Below are positions 21,983-31,275 of a DNA stretch of 64,000 nt, piece after piece. Both the position numbers and the translations under genes were made by a program. The stretch comes from Brienomyrus brachyistius. Its lineage: Eukaryota; Chordata; Actinopteri; Osteoglossiformes; Mormyridae. The stretch lies in NCBI RefSeq assembly GCF_023856365.1, contig NC_064547.1, positions 23,620,168-23,684,167 on the forward strand, in the 5' to 3' direction. Every line of letters starts with the position of its first letter. Positions within the stretch are counted from its first letter, which is position 1. The notes beneath the pieces were generated by a model that was not told the DNA's origin, searched no databases, and was given only the letters and a program-made list of their open reading frames with translations.

Positions 21983-23029
21983 CTAGTTTTCCGACTGCTT
22001 AGGACCTTGAGTCCTGGCGTCCCCAGGCCGTACTGGACGAGGAGGAACCCTCTCCCTCTCACATTCCCTAGCATAGTGGCCCGGTTGATGACATCGACGA
22101 CATATCACCTGGGCCCTGGAGGAGGAATGACCATGCTGGCTCTGCAAAGCTTGCAAGTTTTGGGCCAGTTGACTGAGCTGGTCCTGTTGTCGCTTTACCA
22201 ACTCCTTAAGCTCCCCCAAGTCAGCCACCCAAGACCGACTGGGACTATTAACGGAGGCCCCATGCACCCCATACTGAATACCACTCACCTCAGGGAATGA
22301 GTAACTACGCCCCCGAGTAACACTAGGCGTACCCTCCCGTTCCCACCTAATCGCTTCACTGCGAGCATCCAACAAGGTAGCAGTAGGCTGATGTCGCACA
22401 AACCGTTTCAGCTCCCGGCGCAATGCCCCATCCCTCACGTATTCAATAAACTGGTCACGCAACAGAACCTCCGCATTGGGCACGGCACCAGGGGCAGCTT
22501 GGGTAACCTTCCCCATCAAACTCAGCAAAGCTAAGGAAAACTCCTGCAACCCTTCCCCCTCCTGCTGGCGCCTGGAGAAGAAGGCCTCCTGTAAGGCCAC
22601 GTAAGACTGTTTGCACCCATACAATTCCTGCAAGATGGCAATAATCCTCTCTGGGTTTTCCCTGTCCTCCCGGGGCCGATATTTAATTTCTTCCCTAGCC
22701 TCCCCTTCCAGATGGTCCATCATAAAGAGGGCCTGGTCAGCGAGGGCTATTTGACGGGCCCGAATGCAGGCTTGAACCTCCTCCACCCACTCATATATAC
22801 TGAGCCCTAACCTACCCCTAAACATGGGGCATTTCCTGTCCCTAGAAAACAACACCACTCGCTCGACCCCAGGAGCCATGGCCCCAGCCGCAAGGGACAC
22901 ACCCCGAAGATTAGACTGTCCCGAGGTACTGCCCGATGGCCTATCAACCACCCTCTCTTGCTGCAACCACTCATTCTCCGCTTCCAGCCGCGCAACCTGC
23001 TCGCGCAATTGCCGCAGTTCCTCATCCAT
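21983..23029 (-). CDS. gag: Gypsy gag, CCHC nucleocapsid protein
   Basis: An intact 348-codon frame from the ATG at 23029. An upstream TTG at 23059 is in frame but is a less likely start. A leucine-rich coiled coil occupies about residues 5-27. A capsid-like region follows, containing FRGRLGLSIYEWVEEVQACI and a run resembling the retrotransposon-gag domain (LEGEAREEI...). A second heptad-rich helix lies at about 268-297. One zinc knuckle CRRCHQPGHYAREC, spaced C-x2-C-x4-H-x4-C, lies at about 310-323. The tail is basic and proline-rich and ends in SEN followed by TAG. The protein should form the particle and package element RNA. It overlaps pol by a few bases, and the frame joint carries the slippery heptamer. 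Confidence 0.95.
   Translation of the reverse strand: MDEELRQLREQVARLEAENEWLQQERVVDRPSGSTSGQSNLRGVSLAAGAMAPGVERVVLFSRDRKCPMFRGRLGLSIYEWVEEVQACIRARQIALADQALFMMDHLEGEAREEIKYRPREDRENPERIIAILQELYGCKQSYVALQEAFFSRRQQEGEGLQEFSLALLSLMGKVTQAAPGAVPNAEVLLRDQFIEYVRDGALRRELKRFVRHQPTATLLDARSEAIRWEREGTPSVTRGRSYSFPEVSGIQYGVHGASVNSPSRSWVADLGELKELVKRQQDQLSQLAQNLQALQSQHGHSSSRAQVICRRCHQPGHYARECERERVPPRPVRPGDARTQGPKQSEN
21986..21992 (-). promoter_or_regulatory. -1 frameshift slippery heptamer G-GAA-AAC
   Basis: In the gag frame the minus strand reads G GAA AAC and is followed at once by the gag stop TAG. Re-pairing one base back gives GGA AAA, the pol frame, which stays open for 1380 codons. The pol frame has a TAA at 21999-22001, so the overlap is only about 12 nt and still includes the heptamer. 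The same heptamer is the known gag-pol shift site of visna lentivirus. Confidence 0.8.
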
Positions 23030-23160
23030 AATGGACCCGATGGAAAACTCCCTAACCAACCGATAAAGCCCTCAATCAACTACCACCTAATTGGACCTGC
23101 CGCTGTCTTGTCTGTCAACCAAGCACTAAGCTGAAACACGTCTCCACCCTTGATCCGGTG

Positions 23161-23178
23161 ATCCTGCCGACTACGCCA
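23161..23178 (-). other. Primer binding site, tRNA-Ser type
   Basis: Three bases after the 5' LTR end, the minus strand reads TGGCGTAGTCGGCAGGAT. Its complement ATCCTGCCGACTACG-CCA equals the 3' end of vertebrate tRNA-Ser of the AGA/TGA type (T-arm ...GGTTCGAATCCTGCCGACTACG) plus CCA. The match covers all 18 nt. The tRNA sequence is from memory. Confidence 0.85.
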
Positions 23179-23181
23179 GAA

Positions 23182-24294
23182 TGTGGCCTAGCGATCTATA
23201 ATACCCCTTTTTTTCCCCTATGAGTAGCCGACTACGCCACCCCAGGGACACTGCCCTGGGGACCCTAACACCCCAACCCTCAAAACAGCACACAGGTTCG
23301 AATCACCGGAAAGGGCCAGAGACGCGAGCCAGTAAAAGTTATTTGTTTTATTACATTCAATGCAAAGGTTCAATAATCCACACCATAAATCTAAAACCCC
23401 GTAGGCGCCCAATCCCTGCCATCAACCCCGCACCCGGCGTAATACACCAACACCGGTGACTTTACAGCACACGCACACGGGTGACGTCCACCATACACCA
23501 GGCGGGTGCTGCGCAAGGCTACTAGCCCTGAAACACAGATAAGGGAACAAGACACCAGGTTAGTAGGGTACCGCCACTTTCCATTACCCCGCTAGGCCTG
23601 CTTAACCGCCCCCAAGATAAATACAACATCACAATCAAAATAAATTAACAAACCAAGGCACACAAATAATTAATACATGCAATAAAATAAAACATACCAA
23701 AACAACCAAAATACAAAATCTTGAGGCAGTATATGCATGGACTAGATGCCGCAATCGGCAGCGGAATAGCAGCACTCCGAGCAACTCCTGGCACCAAAGT
23801 CCCGCTCTGGCCACCCCACGAATCCACGTTCTCCACAGGATGCACAGATGTCGATCACTGGTAACCAGACAGACAAAACAGCGGCGAGGTCCACGTTCCC
23901 CAGTAAACCTGCAATATATTAAAATACTTACAGGCCACGCTAACAACTAAATACCCCGCTAATCTCCCCGATATACATACCACCAACCGGAAGACTTAAA
24001 CCACTGCTGGGGCTGCCTTCACCACCTCCCCAACAGCAACAGGACGCAACTCCCCAGCGGCATGCATTTCCCCAACCATGCGATCAGTATACCGCAACCA
24101 ATGGCTAAGGGATGGTTACGGAAACCAATTAACCCCCTGCCCACTCACAGCACAGCTGCTGCTTCCACCGCCAGCAACAGGAACTGCGTCAGCACCATAC
24201 CTAACCGAATCCACCCTTTATATAGCGCTAAGCCCCACCCAAAACACAGGGGAACCAATAGGGCAAAGGGATCAATTTTCCCCACTTGGCTACA
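23182..24294 (-). repeat. 5' LTR of the gypsy element
   Basis: An apparently perfect copy of 16653-17765. The element's transcription should start here on the minus strand. The right flank 24295-24330 (ending GGATGGATG) resembles a SINE tail, so the element may have landed beside or in an old SINE. Confidence 0.95.
24217..24224 (-). promoter_or_regulatory. TATA box of the 5' LTR promoter
   Basis: The minus strand reads TATATAAA within CGCTATATAAAGGG, about 70 bp from the LTR edge. A CCAAT-type word (ATTGG on the minus strand, 24255-24259) lies about 30 bp upstream. The twin in the 3' LTR is at 17688-17695. The spacing suits an RNA polymerase II promoter. Confidence 0.6.
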
Positions 24295-24329
24295 TTCAGG
24301 TTTTTGACGATTGTGGAAGATGGATGGAT

Positions 24330-26550
24330 GTTTGTTTTGCAGGTAGTTTTACCATGTTGATATGGTCCTTCCTGATAAATAAAAATTTACCTGTTCACCT
24401 GCGTAATTTAATAGAACAAAGGGAAGCCCATTTCAGACACACACTGAACCTTCCAAGTCCTTACAACTGAAAAAAAAATCGTGCTGGATAAAAAAATAAA
24501 AAAAAAAACTTGCATAAAAACAGCCTAAAAAACAAAATTTAATGTGCAAATTAATTTCTCTGCAACACCTTTCTTGACAGATGCATCCTCTGTTATGACT
24601 GACAGCAGGTACATGATCTATGGGGTTTATGTCACCCATGAGCTCAGGTTCTGTCCCCTTGTGAAGGGACACACCTTTCCAGGTGTAACGGCCCTTGTGA
24701 ACAGGAAGTCGCTCTGTTTCCACATGTACTGATAATTCAGAGCAGGTCATAATGGCCTCAATAATGCTGTTACGAGATCAAGTCAAATGAAATATAGACC
24801 CTTTAGCTCTACATGAGCACGGCGGATTAAAGTACAATAAATTATGGGTGGAGAACTGAGCCAATTTCACATTGTGGCTGAAAACAAGGCACCCTGGGAA
24901 TCAGTCAGAATGAAAATTACAGCGTGATGAAGAGAGGAAATGGTCCACATAAGTGCATAGATGAACTTATGAGGATGAAGAGCCATCCTGTGCCACCGTC
25001 GGCCATCTGTCCGTCCCCGTGATGCGGGGGGTTAACGTTGAGCCGTCCCCAACGTCTATCGGAGTCGTCTGAGTGATCTGTGGCTCATGCCTCCGTTCAT
25101 TAGAGGTGCCTGACAATCATGGGGTGCAAATCAGGCTCTTCCTTGACACAAATGACTATTGGATTGGAGCCCAGGTGCTCGCTGGGAAGAGCGGTCATGG
25201 GCAGCCGATGAGAAGAGTCTGTTCCCGGACCCCACTTGGGTGCTCGTGGGGTCCCAGGCAAGCCGCACCTGTTTCTGCATCGCAAATATCCCCAATCTGT
25301 CCACCACAGGCCGGTGCTGACGTTTTTAATAAGGATTACGGTGTGGCCGAATTCGGCCAATTGGAATGAGACGCAGGCAGGGGCTGTTTTTAAAAACTGG
25401 AGGTTTTCTGAGATCCTGGGGGTGGCCTATGGTATTGCTGCATCAAAACAACAGGTTTATTATGCACATTTCATATACATATTCACTGGGTTTATGTGCT
25501 ACCTGCTGCCAAGCTTAGCACTTAGGAAATGTCTATCGACTGCTCTTAAAAATCCTCTGTTTGTGTAAAATGACTGGGAAAAACATATTAATTATTATAT
25601 GTGGGTCATATGAATGATGTTCAGCCATCTTTAAAGTTTTCCTGCTTTATTTTAAAGAACTCTTCTTTATATGAAGGAACGTTCAAAGGAAGGTTCAAAC
25701 AGGAAAAACGTAAGAAGCAGCATATCATTGTGCCAGTGTTACGCTGGGCAAGGAGTGTGGATTTGCAAGCTGTACGCTGCAAAGCCCACAAATTATGCTC
25801 TGGCTCCGTCTCAAACACACAGTGGAACTGGCAGCAGGAGATACGGATAAAGAGGTAAATGGCATTAGCCACTTTATGTCTTTTATGGACAAACTTAACT
25901 CACTTCATAACGAGGCACGTAAAAAAAGGAAAAGTACAGGAATTAGCGCTGAAAGCAGAACTTAACATCCTTCTGCAAAAGACTGGGAGAGTGCTTGATG
26001 TCTGACTCTGAGCCAGCCCCGGTGAAGCTGTGCGGAGGTCACACAAAGCACTCCGCTTTCACTTCTGCGCTGCGGACGAGGAGGTGACAGAATGGAACAA
26101 AGAAAAAGGTACAGGAGACTAATGTCAGAGGAGTTCCTCAGCATTAATGCACTGACATTTTACAGGTAATATCACAATTATCCCTGAAAATGCAACTTCA
26201 AGAAACTGCTTTGGCGAAAAGCTGGCAGGCTGATGAAGGGAATCGTTTTACTGGCGACAAACTCCAGGGGGCGGTAGAAAGCTCTGAGCGGGTAACGGTT
26301 CAAAGTGGAAATTACAGGGAGACTGGCATTAAGCAGCTTGTTCAATGGTTTACACTCAAATCAAGGGAATCGCTTGAAGGGCCCGGGGATTAGGGGGAGA
26401 ATAGCAAAGCTATGGGAGATAGTTTGGTGCCTCTGGTCAATATTCAGAGCATTATGCTGGTGAGTGCAGCTGAATATGAAAGGGGATTCAGCCATGTGAA
26501 TGGCGTCATCAACCCTCCATGGAGTGGCGGTTTGTTATAGAATGTATCAT

Positions 26551-26581
<31 letters not shown>

Positions 26582-28235
26582 AGCGTTTTGAATGTTAAAA
26601 AGCTTCCACTGCAAAGCCTGAACTAAACGAAACCTAGAATTTTTTCTTTCCGTAGGAGGAGCCTCTGAAATCCATACATTACAGATTGTCATAATATAGA
26701 GGTGATCTGGTCAATATATCGGCAGCAAAATCAACGTATCATTTGATGCACTGTCATGAAACCCATGAAATACTTAGGAAAACATTGATGCAGCCTGCTG
26801 AATAGGAAGCTAACCTCACACGTGATGTATTCAGACCACCTGTCGACGACATTATCCCAGCATTTTGAAGCTTTGTGCCCTGAAAGCAGCTCTCTAAGCA
26901 GAGTAAGGTCTGCTGCCTCAAAGAATCCAGATGATCACTCTGGACGGTAAGGCATTGCAATGCATTAACTCCAGCTTTTGATAAGCTGTATGGGTTGGGG
27001 GGAAACGGCTACATGCTGTAATAGAACCACGGCAAAGTTACTGAGAACTTCTCTCGCCAAAATAGCAGCTCATAATAATATCCATGTAGTATATGCAGCT
27101 TACACACACACACACACACACACACACAAGCACGTTCGTACGGGAAGTTTCACAAACCAGTGACATAGTGTGCCACTCAACACACTTTGCATTCCAGGTA
27201 GCTTGGCCCTTATCCAGAGTTGTTCAAATTCCCCGGCCACTACACAAACTATGCTGATTAAATGTAAAATTTATGTAAGACTACACTTACCATTACTGTA
27301 AAATAGCATGCAAAAATAATATTCCTAATAATATTCACCAAATAAGCATTACAGTGAAAGTCACATGCATTTGTAACATAATATACATATAGTATATACA
27401 TTTTTCATATTATTTAAACATTTTGCAGACTACTGCATCACCTCTTCTCCTGTCTGCCACCATCAACTTGGATGACTATCCATGAACTGAAGCTGAATGC
27501 CTTCAGATTTGATATTCTGTATCTTTAACTGTCACCTAGAGGGGGAAAAAAAACTCCTCCCACCCTGGTGTAGCAGAACACCTCCCAGACGCCCACAAAG
27601 CCCCGCAACACGCTCACCATGCTCAGCAACCCCCCTCCCCCCCAACATATCCACGCTATTGTTCAGAAAGCAATAACTCTGCTTATAATTTTCCTTTCAC
27701 ACCCAACCCCTTGGAAAGATACTTGTTTAAATGAATCACAGTGCTTTTGGTACACAGTATGACAATCTCTACTCACAACATGAATGTGGGATAGGAATAA
27801 ATAATTAACATCCTCTGCCTGGTCTGCGGATTCAAAGATGATAAAATGCTGCTTCCATGTAATGCTTTTACAGCTGCTTATACTGTCCGAAATTGCCTCC
27901 TACCTTCTCATTATAGAGACTTACCCCACTCCGTATTTCTCTGCCAAACTGAATTGCATTCACTTTAATCTTCCATAATAAATTAGCCCAATACTTAGTC
28001 CTTTATCTCCCTGCAGACCTTAACTTTCTTGTTAAACTCAGTCGTGAGACCAGCATTTCATAATTCCATACTCAGTCAATGCTAAGGTTCGGTATGAAAT
28101 TGTGTTTTCACGTAGGATTGCTGCATGTTAGGATTATGTTTATGTACTTAATTGTTTGGCTACAGGATTAACAGTTCGCACTGAATTTCTGGTAACACTC
28201 AGGCTTTCCATAGCTGGATATTTGTGATATGCTGT
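24330..28235. other. Non-coding stretch with two microsatellites
   Basis: No gene was recognised. An (ATC)n then (AGC)n run lies at about 26546-26583 and a (CA)n run at about 27102-27128. Frames such as 25073-25369 plus, 25236-25568 plus and 24433-24750 minus show no domain. A poly-A-rich patch lies at 24470-24535. Confidence 0.45.
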
Positions 28236-28236
28236 G

Positions 28237-29034
28237 TCACAGCATACTTAGCCATAACATTAAAACCAGGTGACAGGTGAAGTGAATAACATTGATCATC
28301 TCATTACAATGGCCCCTGTTAAGGGTGCCTTTATATATTAGGCAAGTGAACAGTCAGTTCTTGAAGCTGATGTGTCGGAATCAGGAAAAATGGGCAAGTT
28401 TTTGAATCTAAGCGACTTTGACAAGGACCAGATTGTGATGGCTAGACGACTGGGTCAGAGCATCTCAAGAATGGCAGGTCTTGTGGGGTTTTCCCATATG
28501 CAGTGGTCAGTAACTAGAAAGTATGGTTCAAGGAAAGCAGTCTGATGCTCTGGGCAATGTTCTGCAGCAAAACCTTGGGTCCTGGCATTCATGTGGATGT
28601 TACTTTGACATGTACCACCTACCTAAACATTGTTGCAGACCAAGTACACCCCTTCATAGCAATAGTTTTCCCTGATGGTAGTGGCCTCTTTCAGCAGTAT
28701 AATGCACCTGGCCACACTGCAAAAATTGTTCAGCAATGGTTTGAGGAACACAGTTCAACATGTTGACTTGGCCTCCAAATTCCCCAGATCTCAATCCGAC
28801 TGAGTGTCTCTGGGATGTGCTGGACAAACAAGTCTGATCCACGGAGGCCCCACCTCGCAACCTACAGGACTTAAAAAGGATCTGCTGCTATTATCTTGGT
28901 GCCTGATACCACAGAACACCTTCAGAGAACTTGTGGAGTCCATGCCTCAATGGGTCAGAGAAGTTTTGGCAGCATGAAAGGGATCTTCAGAATATTACGT
29001 AGGTGGTTTTGCTGTTATGGCTGATCAGTGCACG
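28237..29034 (+). mobile_element. Tc1-like transposon, internally deleted
   Basis: Inverted ends are seen: the left has TAGCCATAACATTAAAACCA, and the right has GGTTTTGCTGTTATGGCTGA, its near complement. The transposase N-terminus starts at ATG 28390 ([20 protein letters not shown]...). It is then joined at about 28535 directly to the catalytic core (LWAMFCSKTLGPG, 28545 onward), so roughly the helix-turn-helix end and the first part of the DDE domain are deleted. In the core the second catalytic block reads FQQYNAPGH where the family has FQQDNAPCH, so the aspartate is lost. A frameshift after 28766 precedes the PPNSPDLNPTE-like block. The element cannot encode active transposase but keeps both ends. 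Confidence 0.9.
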
Positions 29035-29169
29035 TTGGAATGTTTCATATAAACTGCAGTTTGACATTCGTCTCCTTTCATGATTCTGCAGCTACTCTGA
29101 GCTGTTCAAGTGTTTTTAATCACTGATAATAAATGTATTCACCGTATTCTGTGTAAATCAGTATTTGTT

Positions 29170-30300
29170 CAGAGGTGGACAAAATAACAGAAACACTGAA
29201 CCATATATTAATATCAAGGAGGTAATAAAGAGGAGGAATACCCATCCCATCCATCCATTTTCCAAACTGCTTATCCTACTGGGTCGCGGGGGGTCCGGAG
29301 CCTATCCCGGAAGCAATGGGCACGAGGCAGGGAACAACCCCGGATGGGGGGCCAGCCCATCGCAGGGCACACTCACACACCATTCACTCACACATGCACA
29401 CCTATGGGCAATTTAGCAACTCCAATTAGCCTCAGCTTGTTTTTGGACTGTGGGGGGAAACTGGAGTACCCAGAAGAAACCCCACGACGACATGGGGAGA
29501 ACATGCAAACTCCGCACACACGTAACCCAGGCGGAGACTCGAACCTGGGTCCCAGAGGTGTGAGGCAACAGTGCTAACCACTGCACCACCATGCTGCCCA
29601 GGAGGAATACCCCTTTGCCCTAAATTGTTCTTGAAAATCTGTCATTCAAGTCCTGCAGTGTGTATAGTGGGATATCGGACCATTCTTCAAGAAGAAAAGA
29701 TTCCAGTTCTTTGATGGATGAAGGAGTTAGAAAAGTACTTTGCACTCTGCGCTCCAAAACTTCTCTTAAAGGTTCAATAATGTTTCGGTCTGTTGTCCTG
29801 AATGCTCAGAACCACTGCTGAATTTCCTTAGCAGTGTGTGTGGGGAGAATTGCCATTTTCAAATATGGGGATGGGACACCGCGAGGAAACTGTAATGGTA
29901 CATGTGACACTCATCATCATTCTTGGCCGTCATACACACATGCAGAGCAATGATCTGGCCTGGTGACTCCCACAGGACAGCTGCCCATACTGACAATGAT
30001 TGTGGATGGAGGGCGTCCTCTAGCTTTCTGCAAGCATAAACTGGCCCGGATGTCGCAAACAGGGTGAACGATGACTCACCAGACCATATTACCTTTTTTT
30101 ATGGTCATTAGGTTCCGGTTCTGCTTTTTTGTGCATTGGCCTTAGATACAAACGGTTTCCGAGAGAAAGCCCAGCCATAAATTCCGGCGTTGCAAGGCTC
30201 ACGACGTGTCATTTTTGCTGAGACTGGGTCACAGAGGTGCTGATTCAGTGCCACGGTAATTTTTGAGGCCGAACTTTTGTGGTCATTTAGCAACTATCCT
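29170..30300 (-). pseudogene. Second Tc1-like transposase family, SINE-interrupted
   Basis: On the minus strand the N-terminal DNA-binding part is readable from 30293 to 30108: ASKITVALNQHLCDPVSAK, then an RREPCNAGIYGWAFSRKPF block. This resembles the Tc1 family signature around a second helix-turn-helix. A catalytic-domain start follows in broken frames around 30060-29900 (WSGESSFTLFATSGPVYAC-like). The C-terminal end lies near 29720-29610. Stops, frameshifts and a large deletion remove most DDE residues. A SINE (29244-29599) sits in its 3' part and duplicates 13 bp of it. This family differs from those at 28237 and 62884. Confidence 0.75.
29244..29599 (-). repeat. tRNA-derived SINE, full-length, inside a Tc1
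   Basis: This is the cleanest full copy of the family. On the minus strand it runs from a tRNA-like head (A-box region GGTGCAGTGGTTAGC, B-box region GGTTCGAGTCTC) through the 'GGGGTTTCTTCTGGGTACTCC' body to a short (GGAT)n tail. A perfect 13-bp direct repeat AGGAGGAATACCC flanks it (29231-29243 and 29600-29612). Plus frames 29165-29577 are artefacts. Confidence 0.95.
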
Positions 30301-31060
30301 GTTAAGTGTCCATCTATCCCTATCGGGGGCTCTAGCTTACGGCCCCTGCTCCGCCTTGCTGGGGCAGCTTGTCCGCGTTTGGAGTGTGTCGCCATTTATT
30401 TTCGGACTGCTCCCCTTGACACATTAAATAATCCTGTGTTTTCTGTGACCGATGTTCCTGCGGTTCAAGCGCCAGCTACTTCGCATATTTGGAAATTGCT
30501 CTCAAAAAAATCTCGCATATAAAAGTGCTGAATGTCAGACCTTTTTAAATATCTGACAAATACTGCTAACTGGCATTCAGCATAATATGCCCCAGCTGCG
30601 TAAGTGTGTTTGTAACTGTGCCTTCCTCTAACTGTCTTTTTATATCCACTTACCCAGTACAAGTCCATTTTAGGGCCAATATCATATGCTATTGTAAATG
30701 TAGAGACACCAGGGGCATCAGAAACAGGGGGGAAAGGAGGATGCTCTCCCCACCCCTCCAATATCAGCAGACCCCTCCCCCTCCAAAAAAGAGTTAATAA
30801 TTACCTGCGTGTTCCTTTTCTTTTAGTACGTATCGGTGCGCTACTGAGGTCAATTCGCTGCGCATGAAGTGTGTGAAGACGAAACATATGCTCTCCTGCG
30901 CAAAACAGGGTCCAAACCCAAACTGCACAATGTTACATTTTGGCCCTTTCTTGCCCGAAGTGTAATGAAGATTGTGGCGCCCCACCAGTGGAGCAAATTC
31001 CATCCCTCCCAACTCCTTCCAATGCCACGGACAGAGACTGATGCACCATAATCATATGCT
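30300..31060. other. Non-coding stretch, nothing recognised
   Basis: Short frames on both strands (30277-30522, 30465-30761, 30794-31012) show no domains. The sequence has the unselected look of old transposon debris, but I cannot name it. Confidence 0.4.
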
Positions 31061-31067
31061 CTTGTGT

Positions 31068-31160
31068 TGGCAGGAACATGTAAACTCCACGCGCTGATCC
31101 TGGACTGGGAATGGAACCCTCGAGTGCGAGGCTACATTGCTAACCATGGAGGCTTGCTTG
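31068..31160 (-). repeat. SINE head fragment
   Basis: The plus strand 'GGAACATGTAAACTCCACGCGCTGAT...GGAATGGAACCCTCGAGTGCGAGGCTACATTGCTAACCA' corresponds to the reverse complement of the head of a (GGAT)n-type SINE. The tail is absent. Confidence 0.6.
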
Positions 31161-31240
31161 TTTTTTCTAACATAAATACAACCATGGCACTGTATCAAAT
31201 TCACATAAAGAAATACATTTTTGCATGCATAGTATGTCTA

Positions 31241-31275
<35 letters not shown>

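Larger units (their letters stand above)
16653..24294 (-). mobile_element. Complete Ty3/gypsy LTR retrotransposon
   Basis: The element is 7642 bp and lies on the minus strand: 5' LTR (23182-24294), tRNA-Ser primer site, gag, pol in the -1 frame, polypurine tract, 3' LTR (16653-17765). Domain order in pol is protease, reverse transcriptase, RNase H, integrase, which is the Ty3/gypsy (Metaviridae-type) order. There is no envelope frame. Both coding frames are uninterrupted and the LTRs read identically, so the insertion is very young and could be competent. I see no 4-6 bp target duplication: the flanks are CATATGAA on the left and TTCAGGTT on the right. The family within Ty3/gypsy is not assigned. 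Confidence 0.96.
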
